Source: Epithemia pelagica
Lineage: Eukaryota; Bacillariophyta; Bacillariophyceae; Surirellales; Surirellaceae
Assembly: GCA_946965045.2 (NCBI GenBank)
Contig: OX337239.1
Coordinates: 1,550,001 to 1,614,000, forward strand
Length of the DNA stretch: 64,000 nt
Direction: 5' to 3'
Part shown: positions 31,980 through 42,470 of the stretch, piece after piece
Position numbering within the stretch: the stretch's first letter is position 1
How the letters are laid out: each line of letters begins with the position of its first letter
The notes under the pieces: generated by a model
Seen by the model: only the letters and a program-made list of their open reading frames with translations
What the model was told of the DNA's origin: nothing
Database searches by the model: none
Position numbers and translations under genes: made by a program

Positions 31980-33044
31980 CTACTTGTTAACATTGGAGTA
32001 ATCTCGTGCGCCAAATATTGAAGAGCCCACCCGGACGTTGGTTGATCCTTTGGCAATGGCAAGCTCATAGTCTCCAGACATGCCCATGGAAAGTTCTAAC
32101 TCTTTGTCTTCGGACATGGACAGCGCTGTTTGGACCTCCCGTCGACAAGCTACTAATGTATCCAAACAGGATTCATCACCCGGTGCACCAATGGTCATGA
32201 GTCCTAGTAAGTGCAAGGCCGGACATTGTTCGACAATTTCCCGACACAGGTCCACCACTTCGGAAGGTGTAACACCACTCTTGGACTCTTCTCCGCTGGT
32301 ATTGACTTGCACAAAGATCTTGAGCTTTTGCTCCGTCGTACTATCTTGAATCGCCCGTTGCAACTTGCGTGCCAATTTGACCGTACTGACCGTTTCCAGG
32401 ACAAACCGATCCAAGGTACTTTCTTCTGTTGAGGATCCCAAAAAGGGACTGAGTAATAGACCGACCTTGTTGGATTGCAAACTTCCAATAAAATGCCATT
32501 GGACATGGGATGGCAATTGTGGTACTTTTTCCACCAATTCTTGCACATAATTTTCACCAAAAATACGAATACCCGCCTTGTCGTAGGCCTCTTGCAACAA
32601 TTCAATGGGTTTGGTTTTACTCACGGCTACTAATCGAACGGGTGATGGAGTACCGGTAGCAGGAGGTGCTTGTTCTTGTGCCTTGTCCATATTGGCCCGT
32701 ACCATTGCCACATTGGCAGCAATGTCAATGACCGAGGTGCTGTCCCCTTGATCATTGTTGAAATTTGTTGTTGTATCCGTCGACGACATGAGTAATCGGG
32801 AGACAGAATCGTTGAAAGAAAACAATGATGAAAGTATGCGTGGTCGCAACGATTGATGGTGCAACGACCCGACGAACCCACCAGGACGTGGAAGGAGAGT
32901 TGTGGAGGATATGGCACGTAACTTGAATGTTGTGCGTGGAATCAACGACGAACGTGGAATCCCAGGTACTGCAATAAGGGCAATGGATGGACGAATCGAA
33001 GTAGAAAGATACCAAAGAACCGTTGCCGACAAACAAATCCTCAT
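31980..33044 (-). CDS. YggS/PLPBP family pyridoxal-phosphate homeostasis protein
   Basis: The family binds PLP without acting as an enzyme and balances vitamin B6 and amino-acid pools. The 354-aa product starts at ATG 33044; the open frame begins a few codons earlier without ATG. The N-terminal ~120 residues are an extension beginning MRICLSATVLWYLSTSIRPS, likely a signal or organelle-targeting sequence. The core then follows the family closely: VRLVAVSKTKP with the PLP-binding Lys, IRIFGENYVQELVEK, WHFIGSLQSNKV, QVNTSGEESKSGV, LLGLMTIG, LSMGMSGDYELAIAKGSTNVRVGSSIFG. All key motifs are intact. The gene is convergent with the coiled-coil protein gene (stop codons 130 bp apart) and divergent from the zinc-finger gene. 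An internal Met about 90 residues in could give a cytosolic form. Confidence 0.93.
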   Translation of the reverse strand: MRICLSATVLWYLSTSIRPSIALIAVPGIPRSSLIPRTTFKLRAISSTTLLPRPGGFVGSLHHQSLRPRILSSLFSFNDSVSRLLMSSTDTTTNFNNDQGDSTSVIDIAANVAMVRANMDKAQEQAPPATGTPSPVRLVAVSKTKPIELLQEAYDKAGIRIFGENYVQELVEKVPQLPSHVQWHFIGSLQSNKVGLLLSPFLGSSTEESTLDRFVLETVSTVKLARKLQRAIQDSTTEQKLKIFVQVNTSGEESKSGVTPSEVVDLCREIVEQCPALHLLGLMTIGAPGDESCLDTLVACRREVQTALSMSEDKELELSMGMSGDYELAIAKGSTNVRVGSSIFGARDYSNVNK

Positions 33045-33487
33045 GGTTGTCGACAACGATGAACAGCGAGAAAACAGAGCGGGTGACGCAGAATGATGGG
33101 GATAAAAAGCGATCTACAAGCGACTAGAGGTCGCTCTATGGAGGTTTCGGCTTCCGAATTCGGAACGAAAGCATTCTCTCACCATCACAGGGCCATCTGT
33201 TGGAATGCGAAGAAGACATCTGTTTGGCAGGTGTTGATCGTGTTGGCCATCACAATCACATTGCCGATAGAAGAGAGCAAGGAAGGAACGACAGGAGATT
33301 CGTTAGTTACTCTGGTGGCATACGGCAGAGAATCGAAGGCGGTTCGCCATCGTTGCAAGAGGACATTGTTTTGAGGAATCTTGAGAGGTCTTTGCTATCA
33401 CCACGATACGATACGCTTGATCTGATCTCCAATCATCTTTCAGCGACAAAAAGGCACAGAGGACTCGACGAGATTAAAAGCAAAAGA
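33045..33487. promoter_or_regulatory. Divergent intergenic region
   Basis: This 440-bp segment lies between the divergent YggS-like and DnaJ-type zinc-finger genes. It presumably holds both promoters. Open frames extend through it in one frame, but no hydrophobic start or motif supports coding. Confidence 0.45.
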
Positions 33488-34408
33488 ATGACGCGAATCG
33501 GTCCTGCCAATGCTCTCGTCGCCTTGGTTTTCTGTTTTCCGTGGATGAACAATGTCCATGGTTGGTTGACTGGTCCAACCGTGGTGCTGAGGCATGGCAA
33601 AGTCTTTGCCAGAATACCCACCTTACTGAAATCTTCCAAGACACCTGAAAGTGATGGCACGGAAGAGAACGGAGAGGTGGAAGAAGAATGTGGTTCCGAA
33701 GAAGAATGCGAAATTAACTGGGACCTCATGCCTGGCTTTGGCGACGATGACGACGAAAGCGAGGAAACCAATGTTACTGTACCACAAGAGGAATCACCAG
33801 CCACAAGTGAGGGAGGAGATGACATGGAATCATCACCAGATGTGGAGGATGAGGCAGAGGCTCGCGCAGAAATGTCTTGTTCGGCGTCATCGTCTACCAT
33901 TGTCGAGTACAATGATTTTGAAAATGACATTGAATTCTCCACCATCCCACTTGTCCAAAACCAAGGACGCAAAACGGTAGGCTCTACACGGCCGAACAAG
34001 CAAGAATTGCGATCGCACGGTGGTAGTCAGGACAAGGCCCGTGATTGGAAGCATGGCATGGTTAGTATGGAGATGAATTGGCAAATGGCAGAAAGTAGCA
34101 AGGAATGCAACGTTGATGCACCGTCCACCTGTGGAGGCGAGGTTTGTCCGCATTGTCAAGGCCGAGGATGGAATGTTTGTCGCTTTTGTCGTGGCACGAG
34201 CTATTACAAGTTGGATGGCATGTCAGACTTTGCGCCCTGTCCCATTTGCAATCCAGGAGGTACGGGGAAGGAAGTCTGTTCTGCCTGTCAAGGTACCGGA
34301 TGGATTGCTGAGTGGACACAGTTGGCGGGTGGCGTGCACAGCAATAATCATCGACTGAAAAACGCCAAGGATGGTACGGACTCGAAGAGCGATTCGTTGC
34401 GGCCATGA
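33488..34408 (+). CDS. DnaJ-type CxxCxGxG zinc-finger protein with signal peptide, likely plastid
   Basis: The 306-aa product starts at ATG 33488, chosen because it opens a signal peptide (MTRIGPANALVALVFCFPWM). The middle is very acidic and disordered (EEECGSEEECEINWDLMPGFGDDDDESEE and similar). The C-terminus carries four cysteine pairs in the DnaJ central-domain pattern: CPHCQGRG, CRFCRGTS, CPICNPGG and CSACQGTG, enough to bind two zinc ions. There is no J domain, so it belongs with the J-less zinc-finger proteins such as BSD2 and its relatives that assist folding or thiol chemistry in plastids. A plastid or ER location is inferred from the signal only. No intron is apparent. The family call is good; the client protein is unknown. 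Confidence 0.82.
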   Translation: MTRIGPANALVALVFCFPWMNNVHGWLTGPTVVLRHGKVFARIPTLLKSSKTPESDGTEENGEVEEECGSEEECEINWDLMPGFGDDDDESEETNVTVPQEESPATSEGGDDMESSPDVEDEAEARAEMSCSASSSTIVEYNDFENDIEFSTIPLVQNQGRKTVGSTRPNKQELRSHGGSQDKARDWKHGMVSMEMNWQMAESSKECNVDAPSTCGGEVCPHCQGRGWNVCRFCRGTSYYKLDGMSDFAPCPICNPGGTGKEVCSACQGTGWIAEWTQLAGGVHSNNHRLKNAKDGTDSKSDSLRP

Positions 34409-34812
34409 GAAAAATTCAAAAAACAGACTGAAATGCCCGTAAAGGGGAACTACTGTTCGCTGAGTGATCAGGAAGGCAATTGAACGAAAATTCCTAAGTT
34501 TCGGCAGTTGAATCACCGTCTTTTTCTACAGAAGGCAAAAAACCACATGCAAACACCCATGGTCCATGGTGGACTTTGAATGCACACATTTTTTCTCGCC
34601 CCACCCAAACCAATGAATAATCCATATAGACAAGACATAATATTACACAGAGATTTACGCATGATCGACATGTATTATTTTTCTCAAGTTTGGAAAAGAG
34701 CAAATGGCATGACGTAACGTAGATCGATGAATCATTACTCTAGAACAAGCTCGGAACACAGTATCAAATTTGTATTGAAGGTGTAATGTGACTTTTCCCC
34801 TTCTCCTCCCTC
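34409..34812. other. Convergent 3' intergenic region
   Basis: About 400 bp, AT-rich, between the convergent zinc-finger and SELENOF-like genes. No coding signal is seen. I looked for a SECIS-type element serving the SELENOF-like gene and could not identify one by eye. Confidence 0.45.
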
Positions 34813-35430
34813 TCACCCCAAAAGGGTTTGAATCATGTCTCGGATATCGTCTCGTTTCCAACCATAAAGAGTGATTGTTTCTTTGGCCTTATCTGCTATC
34901 ATGGTTTTCGACAATCGAGTGGACGACGAGACAGCAGGTAATCGTTCTTCCAGAAAATGTACTTCGGCCGGTGGTGCCCGAACCATCCAAAAATTGTTGA
35001 TGAATTGATCACCATCCACTGTTACACTAATCTTTTGCAATCGTGTTGATCCGCCAAGCTTTTGGACCAAATCATCCCAATCTTCACGCAAGACCATTTC
35101 CAACTCGGAATCCATTCCAGCATTTTGCGATTGCTGTTGCTGTGGTACCACCAATACAGCCGATTGATACGGCTTGCGCAAGCTTTGAGTGTCCTTGTAC
35201 GGTTGACAACAGTCACGACAATCAGCGACCACCGAGGAGGGCAACAAGTCGCAGGTTTGACAGGCCAATTGCCATGGATCAAACCCTCTTTGACGACATG
35301 AATTTTCCCATGCTTGACCTTTCAGATGCTCTGATCCATCTGCCGTTGGTTCGATGCTGGCCCTTACAAAGGCAGAAGCTGTGAAACAAACAACAAGCAG
35401 GATGAATCGAAACCAACCACCGTTGTTCAT
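34813..35430 (-). CDS. SELENOF (Sep15)-like ER protein lacking the CxU redox motif
   Basis: SELENOF works in the ER with UDP-glucose:glycoprotein glucosyltransferase in glycoprotein quality control. The 205-aa product starts at ATG 35430 with a signal peptide (NNGGWFRFILLVVCFTASA). The Cys-rich N-terminal domain is well matched: ENSCRQRGFD, LACQTCDLLPSSVVADCRDCC. The thioredoxin-like domain keeps the expected strands (YQSAVLVV, RLQKISVTV), the membrane-proximal FLEERLP, and the C-terminal TITLYGWKRDDIRDMIQTLL. Where other members carry CGU or CGC after the first strand, this protein has PQQQQSQNAG, with no Cys or in-frame TGA. So the glucosyltransferase-binding part is kept and the redox centre appears lost. 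The alternative is a distinct SEP15-like paralogue family. Confidence 0.82.
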   Translation of the reverse strand: MNNGGWFRFILLVVCFTASAFVRASIEPTADGSEHLKGQAWENSCRQRGFDPWQLACQTCDLLPSSVVADCRDCCQPYKDTQSLRKPYQSAVLVVPQQQQSQNAGMDSELEMVLREDWDDLVQKLGGSTRLQKISVTVDGDQFINNFWMVRAPPAEVHFLEERLPAVSSSTRLSKTMIADKAKETITLYGWKRDDIRDMIQTLLG

Positions 35431-35665
35431 GGTCCAAACTCTTTGTAAGGAGAGAAAGGGGCGGATGTTTGATTTTTTTATGTGTACCCCTTTTAGGTTC
35501 AACCCCTTAAAAAAGGGGGTTGTAATGGAAACTACGGTACCTACCTAAGCAAGACTCTTGTGCCCTATTGCGTAGGAGTACTCCTCTAGGATCCGTAAGT
35601 TTGACGACGACTCTCCAGACACTAGCTTTACCAATGGACCTCGCAGAGACGAGACTATCATGGTG

Positions 35666-36951
35666 TTAGTTTTGTTCTCTTTGTCGGCTGCGAGGTTGTC
35701 TGGAATCCGCGTACTGTTGCGTTCTTCGGAGAAGCTTCGCGCCTAGGGCCACCCAATCGACATTCGATTCTTGTGGCAATGGTCGTTTCAAACTGTTCAC
35801 TGTTGGGGACCCCGCCAATCGTTTGCTTGGACCAGGAGCTCTTGTATCGTTTCGTAGATCTTGTTGAAGTTTCTTTTCCAGTTCGCATGGACCAGGATCC
35901 CTTTGTCCAGGTATGGCGTTCAGACGTCCTCCCCATGGATGTTGTTCGGATCGCGCTTCTGCTTCGAGACAAAGGCGAGTCATGTCTTCATCCGGTAGCA
36001 AGGGAACATTTCCAAGCAAATCTTGAAAGAATGGGGACCGAACTGGACTTACGACCTGCAACAGGTGACGCCGAATGGGCACACTAAAGGCTCTCAGCAA
36101 CTCCAATGAGAAGGGCTCCGAGCCAAATTGTTGCGTACATTCCTCATGCACCTGAGCGGGAGACTTTTCTTGCCAATCTCGGATGCGGCGTCCACAATCC
36201 AAGAGGTTTGAGAAAACACCCAATTCTGCCCGACGTTTCAAAAGCAGGGGTTGTTGTTGTGGTGATGGTTCCTGGAGCCAATAATAGGATGCATGTGGGG
36301 AGGGTGTTGAGGCAATCCAAAACCCTCGGCCATTGCTTCGCGTGGGATCCAAGCAAACATTGCGCAAACTGAAGATGACTACATGCACCCTTGGCAAATG
36401 GGGATGATAGGCATTTGGCAAGAGGTAGCCCTCCAGAATGGCATGTTTATAGTAGTCCCGTTCAGATGAGCGATCAACAGTAGTAGTATCGTGTTCAGAG
36501 GGTGGTGACAGGTTCAGAATGGTGGGAAATTCATCCGATTCGGGCAATGGAACACAACGATAGCTGCCCAAGGGTCCAGAACAAGAAGCGACGTTGGGTT
36601 TTGAACGCTCAGGATCAGCTGATGATGTTCCGGGAGCATCTCCTGACGATTGATCAATGGTTTCATCCTCTCTTGTTGAGACAAACGACGACGGGACCAT
36701 ATGCGCAGGTACTCTTAGGGACCACTGCGTGATATAGCGGTATCGATAATTTTGGTCGAATTCATCATCCAAATAGCCTTCGTGAAATTTTTCTTGATCG
36801 TACTTGCCTTCCAACTCTAACTTAATCTTGGTGATACAGGGAGAATGACAAACGTTGAGTAGGAGTGAGACAATATATTAAGGCTTTGGAACCAACTCGT
36901 CGGTCCTTCCAGAAAGCCAGTGATTGTTGGCTCACCCATTTTTGAAGCCAT
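35666..36951 (-). CDS. Unrecognised 388-aa protein with a 16-nt first exon
   Basis: Exon 2 (36816-35666) is open for 383 codons but has no ATG near its start. A tiny exon 1 at 36951-36936 (ATG GCT TCA AAA ATG G|gtgag) joins in phase through a 119-bp intron ending gattaagttag, giving MASKMELEGKYDQEKFHEGY; the total is a multiple of three. The N-terminal region is acidic and aromatic (DDEFDQNYRYRYITQWSL). The middle contains HPHLPRVHVVIFSLRNVCLDP and a helical segment ending in FSVPIRRHLLQVV. The C-terminus is basic and Gln/Arg-rich. I recognise no domain. The gene is divergent from the 37601 gene, with a 650-bp shared upstream region. The existence of the gene is likely; the small exon is a moderate-confidence call. 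Confidence 0.62.
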
Positions 36952-37600
36952 GTGCTATTGTGGGACAACGATAACAGATCTTCATCTTTTCACTGACCTC
37001 ATCTTCGGAATAAAGTCGTTTGGAAAGAGGTTTGCGGCCGTCGTGGTTGATGCTCGTCATGGTTGGATATCCCAGAACATGGGACTGTCAAATTCGGTAA
37101 AATTTTCTATCAAATCGCTGAATTCAGCAAAAAAAAAACAGATGGGGACTTTAGGCCATAAGCCTCATCGTCTTCTTTGGGACAAGAAGTGACGTGGTAA
37201 ACTTTGATTATACGGGGGTTTGTGATTCGATCATAGTTCAAACCGCTCGAGAAGTAAGCATACCCATCAAGATCAAGATCATCTCACCCTCATTTTGTTC
37301 TTCGTTCGTGTGGCGTTTTGATTGTGATATCACCGCAGAAAGCTTGAGCGACTTGAGACTCATCTGGAATTGCCTTCGGATATCATACGTCTCTTGTGTG
37401 GATTGGGTCGTTGGTTTGTGCTCATTGCAACGCACGGATCGTTGCGTAGATATAGAGTAGGTGAATCTCCAAACACGAGCCTGAGCCAGAGGATCAAAAA
37501 AAAGTTCGCTTGTGGTGACCCATATCCTAGAAATCGTACCTCCGCCCAACGCAAACGCGGTTGACTTAAGGGAAGGAACAAAACCCACATTCGAGACACC
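36952..37600. promoter_or_regulatory. Bidirectional upstream region
   Basis: The 650 bp lie between divergent start codons at 36951 and 37601. No coding evidence is convincing on either strand. A run of nine A near 37130 and several aagatc/gatcttg words are present, but no regulatory element can be named. Confidence 0.45.
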
Positions 37601-39487
37601 ATGGCGGCGCTGAATCGACCCACGACGGCCAATTACGAAGTTCATGAAAATGTTCGAGTGGATACACAAGGTTCGTAGTGTGGACGATTCAACGATGGAT
37701 TGGGTTATACCTTTGCTTTGCTTGATTATACTCACTGGATATTTTAATTCTTTCCCTTCTTCTTACTTTGACAGACAATGAAGATCATACGTTTTGGTAT
37801 GTTTAAACGCGTCAATGGAACTTGTCTGAGTGGATGCAGACAAGAATTTTTCACTCACATTCTGTGCTATCGTGTCGATTTTAGTGGCGTTTTGTTTCCC
37901 ATTCGGATAAAGGAAGATCTACCAGTATCAAAGATTGTATTATATTCGGTTGCTGTCCGAGGACGACTCGGTCCCATGACGGTATGGGTCAGCAACGAAG
38001 ATGCTCCAACCGGTACTCCAGGACACCGAGGCGACGCTGCTACGAATAACAACAACAATGAGCCGGACGGCAATGGACCCCCTCGACGGGGAGGTAATTT
38101 TCATTTTCGCTTACGGCGGCGAGATTGGACCAAGGTGTACGAGCAAGTACATGCTCCATCTGTGCGACAATACCAAAAATTGGATTTTTCAGACAATCCG
38201 GTCATTCTTAAGCCTGGAACGGTTCGAGCCATTTACATTCATTCCAAATTACCGGGTGATGAAGCCATTGTTTATGACAACACCCGACACAACTTTCAAC
38301 CCTTTGGTGGAGGAGGACATTGGGGCCGGCGACCCATGGCCATGTCGCGACGTCACGAACCCAACGCCAGTCGATACCAGGATGATATGATTGCCATTTA
38401 CACGGGCAAGGCGCATTTATCGACGGTGCCTTTTGGACAAACCAATATTTGGGGCTGGGACAATGCCTGGCGTGATTACCGTGAATTTGTGGGCCAATTG
38501 CACTACGGCACCGTCTTTCAGCTATGGCAACCAAGTGTACACGTTCAGTTTGGTTCCTTGTTTGATAAATGTGCCCGCACGTTGTTTGGGTTACAGAGAA
38601 GATGGGACTCCCCAATCAGTATGTTGCCTGACGAATGTATCTTTTACATCCTGAATATGTGTAGGTGGGATTGGTTTGAAGATAAGAGTTCGGAGTTGAA
38701 AGAGAAACGGCGACAACGAGAAGCTCGACTACGAGCCATTGATCAACAGAGACAGGAGGAAACACAAGAAGCTCAACAGCAACGTCAAGATACGCAAGTT
38801 ACTAACTACCACGCGCAACAACCAGTTACGGAACAAGTTACCACTTCTACTATGGACCGACCTTGCACGAATCGCGAGAATGCCATCCCAGTGGCGGCTT
38901 CATCGTCATCATCTTGTGCTTTGCAACAGGAAAGGGCAGTTGATGATAGCGGATTCTTTGATGCTCAGCAAGAAATGAGTGAGGCTCAAAATGCAAGCCC
39001 AGAAACTGAGCGTATGGAGACGTCCAGCAGAACATTGGGACATGACGCAGGAGCTAACGATGACGGAGATGAGGAAGAAGACGATGACGAGGACTACAAC
39101 GCAAGTGATGACGATGCTATGATGGATGAAGATGAGGAGTTGGAAGAGGAAGATCAGGACCAAGAAGACGACGAAGAAGATGATGAAGAAAATGAAATAG
39201 ACATGGATGGTTCCCAGCCAGATGAAGACGATGACGACGATGACGACGATGAGTGGGACCGAGCCAATGGATACCGAGCCAACCCATCCTTTTTGACTTT
39301 GCGTTATGCTTCTTCGGATGAAGAGGACGAAGCTGTGGACGACGAGGACGTAGATGAAGAAGAAGAACAAGAGAGCCGACATGCGTGGTTCCGACGCCAT
39401 TTCGCACGAATACACATTTTGCGAGCGCTGGCTCAAGCCGAGAATGAAACCGACGATGACAGAGTAGTGATCATGCATCTTGATTGA
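37601..39487 (+). CDS. Acidic-tailed protein with a beta-rich FCGV-type N-terminal domain; contains a 22-nt micro-exon
   Basis: Three exons fit: 37601-37670, 37775-37796 (22 nt) and 37885-39487, with introns gttcgt...gacag and gtatgt...tttag. Phases agree and give 564 aa, starting MAALNRPTTANYEVHENV and crossing the splices as TQDNEDHTFCGVLFPIRIKE. The N-terminal 250 residues look like a folded beta-rich domain (KIVLYSVAVRGRLGPMTVWV, PGTVRAIYIHSKLPGDEAIVYDN, DDMIAIYTGKAHLSTVPFG). It ends with LPDECIFYILNMCRWDWFED, which resembles an F-box-like helix pair. A Gln-rich linker and then a very long Asp/Glu tract (about 39060-39260) follow, as in histone- or chromatin-binding proteins. I do not recognise the family by name. 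Function is not assigned. Confidence 0.75.
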
Positions 39488-40264
39488 CGGCGTTGCTTGA
39501 CTATTATTGAGAGTACATCGGTCGAGGCTCAGGTGAGGTATCGTCTTGGAAATTGAATACTAGGCTGTCACTGTTCAGGATCTCTATGTGGATTTCTATC
39601 CATGCTCGAACGACGAGTAAAACCGTACTTTTCCAGTGCTTGAAGAACGTGGATTAGATCAAAGTTTTAATCATAACTAATTCTTTATGCTTCCCAGTAG
39701 ATGTCTCAATTCACATCCTCTCATATTTCACATTAAAATTCGCAGTTCTCAGTTGCTTCAGATGTTCTCCACATCAATCATTCTCAATTTATTCTACGAT
39801 TCTGTTTTGGTCTCGCAAGTGTTCAGAAACTTGATCCAAATATCTGACCACAATGCCGAGTCTTGCCCAAATGCATCTGCCATGAATTGAAAGTTTACTA
39901 ATAAATCCATGTCCAGAAGATTCTTGATATCATCCAGCAGCGTCAGGAGTTTAGTTCTTTCCACTCTTTAGAGTCGATCACACACTTGTCGATTCTACCT
40001 AGGCGCTTCCCCATCGTGCGGTGTACGTCGCCTTCCTATTCGTTGCTGTCCGCCCCCACGACCAGGGTCACTCTCTGTCTCTATCGACTATCGATACCAC
40101 TTTCGCCTTGCACAGCTCTTTGCTTTCTTGGCTACAGCCTACGTGGCGCCATTTCTGCCACCGGCACCTAGTTTTGTACTCCTACCTCCTACACTTACCA
40201 ATAATGACCAGACATTGACGAATTGACGACGGACACAGTTAAAGCAGTTTGGAGTAAGGTTACC
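39488..40264. other. Intergenic region without a recognisable gene
   Basis: No coding or RNA gene is supported. Open frames near 39687-39890 and 39986-40218 are short and unlike proteins. Confidence 0.45.
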
Positions 40265-40827
40265 TACCCTCCTGAAAGAAAATAGTGCACGATTATAGAA
40301 AAAAAACGATATCTCAACGAGCAAACGTCCTTTTTTCCTAAAATTTTTTTCCCTAGAAAGCTCTACTCATTAGCTCTATATTGGTGTATTACTTATATGT
40401 TCGATTCTTGCAAGGGGATGAGATATGACCGTTCAAAAGGCGCCATTTCGAGCTTTGCTTTTCAGTGCCCACCGGTTGAGACTTCTATGGCGCCTATGAA
40501 CACGTCCTCTTCAGGGCGGCCCCCCAGGGCATCAAACAGTAGGAATATGCGTGCAACTGACAAGATTCGTGCCATTTCCATGCTGAATTCCATGGTCAAC
40601 GACGGCACCTTTGGCCATGGTTCTGCTCACTCGTCGCACACAAAAGTTGTACTTTTCCTATAATAGTGTAGACTCGCGCATATGTTCATCTACGAAATCA
40701 GGGTGGAGTTCGACTCCGAATGAGCCAGCCGTCCTCCTGTAGGTTTGTACCAGAGCCTACGAGAGTTTTTAACGCGACTAAAATAACCAAAAAAAAATCG
40801 TGCACTATTTTCTTTCAGGAGGGAGTA
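40265..40827. mobile_element. Non-autonomous TIR element (mariner/Stowaway-type MITE), TA target site
   Basis: A TIR starting (t)ccctcctgaaagaaaatag at 40267 recurs inverted at the right end, which reads ...ttttctttcaggagggag and ends at 40825. Pairing extends through tgcacgat on both sides. TA dinucleotides flank both ends (40265-40266, 40826-40827). The ~560-bp interior has no transposase. The CTCCCTC-type terminus is shared with the mariner-like element at 42471, but the inner TIR differs, so it belongs to a different subfamily. Confidence 0.8.
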
Positions 40828-41600
40828 GATGTTTGATGATAGATGATAGCATTATTTCTGAGGTAGTTTTCTTTGTGTCTCAAAAAATTTCTCGTTTCTC
40901 CGAAATCTGGGCGAAATGAAGAATGAAGAAGGTTGCATGTTTTCTATGCTCTTTGCTATCAAACTTCCCGCAGCAGTTTCGGGATCCATTCTCCAATCGT
41001 TTTCGATTATTCTTCTGCTTGACTTTTAGAAACTTCCGGCTCAAGTCGTAAGCAACGGCACATCGTAAATCATACCACGAATACCCTGTAAGCATTACGT
41101 CAAGCCAATGGAAGGATTTTTGAATAGCCCGTGAGACGCAATACTGCCGTAACTGACTCCTAACTACTCCCATGCGTGAGAAACTATCAATTCCTTTAAC
41201 CTTATGATTAAAAATATGATAGTTCTCTCCAGGATGTAACATTTTGTTGACGTCGAGGGTCGTCGCTAGTCGCCACTGGTAGCCTGGTAGTTGGTAGTCT
41301 ACTAGCCGCTTCTCGGGGAGGACAATTGAAAAAATAGCTCCGAATAGCAACTAGCTAGCAACAAGCTATTGACTTGTGTGTGTTCGTCGTCCGTGTAACT
41401 TTGCTTTTGAGTAGATAGGGTAAAGTTAGTTTTTAGATTGTAGCCACTCAATCCTAGCTCTTCTAGCTGGCTACAAGCTCGTAGCTACGATACAGATTTT
41501 TTTGTACAGCACAAATGCCAGAAGAAGGCCGAGGATTAACAGGGGCGCCACCAGCCACCACACCAATACCAGCTAGCTATAGATCCTAATAAAGAGTACT
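40828..41600. other. Intergenic region, possible decayed minus-strand ORF
   Basis: A 156-codon minus-strand open frame (40880-41350) lacks an N-terminal ATG and any motif I know. It may be a remnant. Otherwise nothing is recognised. Confidence 0.3.
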
Positions 41601-42392
41601 TAGTTCCTACTACCCCCAAGCAGGGGTGAGTCAGTCACGCGTGATTGGATGCACGATGTGCATCCGTATACTCACCCCCTTGGCTCGACCTGTTCGCTCT
41701 CGACATTGATACAAATTTCATTCTACCTCCACGCATCCATTACGGTGGTGGAGGTGCAGAGGTATCCAAACGACCTACAACATGTCTTCTTCTTCCCATA
41801 AACGTCAGAAGCTTTCTCAGAAGCAAGTCCGAGAAGCCTATGAAGGTCAACTGGCATCAAGCCAGTCGGTGGCATCTGCAAGAGAAGATTTTGATGCTGG
41901 CATCGCCGAAACCAACAACACTCCTGCATCCCAGCAGGCCCGTTCCTCCTCAACCCCCGGTATCGCGTCGTTTCGCCCTCATTCCTCCGTTGCCGCTGGT
42001 GGTATTGACGCCATTGGTGCGAATGTCCCATACAAAACTCCTTTGGCAAACCGACAGGCACAACAACCACAATCAAGAAATCTCATCTTGCTGGTTGTCC
42101 ATGCCTGTGAATGGGCAAAATGGAGGCAACACTGAGTACGCAGAAGTGTCCTAGGTAGTATGGGACAGCTTACAATGGCTTGGGTGCAGTTGGAGAACCT
42201 TCAGGGCGGATGCAATCGACCTCCCTTGTTTGGCACCGTGGTGGATGCGTTGAGGTAAAATGCGATTTGTATCAATGTCGGAAAATCGCCAATTTTAGGT
42301 GGTCGAGCCAAGGGGGTGAGTATACGGATGTACCTTTAGGTACGACCTATGTGCGACCTGGACTTACCCCTGCTTGGGGGTATAGTTCCTAC
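41601..42392. mobile_element. 772-bp TIR element with 10-bp target-site duplication (MULE-like, non-autonomous)
   Basis: TAGTTCCTAC occurs at 41601-41610 and 42383-42392, directly flanking an element that begins TACCCCCAAGCAGGGGT (41611) and ends with its inverted form ACCCCTGCTTGGGGGTA (42382, with one mismatch farther in). The inverted similarity goes on inward: cgtatactcacccccttggc near 41668 is the inverse of gccaagggggtgagtatacg near 42308. A 10-bp TSD with long TIRs fits the Mutator-like superfamily (8-11 bp). No transposase is encoded; one 117-codon ORF lies inside. Confidence 0.78.
41782..42135 (+). CDS. Small ORF inside the MULE-like TIR element, unknown
   Basis: A 117-codon frame begins MSSSSHKRQKLSQKQVREAY and is rich in Ser, Ala and Gln. 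The start is basic, like a nuclear localisation signal, and a helical stretch follows. It could be the first exon of a decayed transposase gene, a captured host fragment or chance. No stop interrupts it, but no family is recognised. It occupies nearly the whole unique part between the terminal inverted repeats. Confidence 0.35.
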   Translation: MSSSSHKRQKLSQKQVREAYEGQLASSQSVASAREDFDAGIAETNNTPASQQARSSSTPGIASFRPHSSVAAGGIDAIGANVPYKTPLANRQAQQPQSRNLILLVVHACEWAKWRQH

Positions 42393-42470
42393 TACTCCTA
42401 CCCTTTTATCTATTATAGTCCACAGCTTGCACCTTGCACCGCAGACCGCAGTGACCATTTCTTATGCAAC

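Noticed and set aside
37238-37735. 165-codon minus-strand ORF upstream of the 37601 gene
   Set aside because: It crosses the start codon and first exon of the better supported plus-strand gene and has no motif.
40880-41350. Minus-strand ORF of 156 codons
   Set aside because: No ATG at its start, no recognisable motif and no splice partner; may be a remnant but not supported as a gene.
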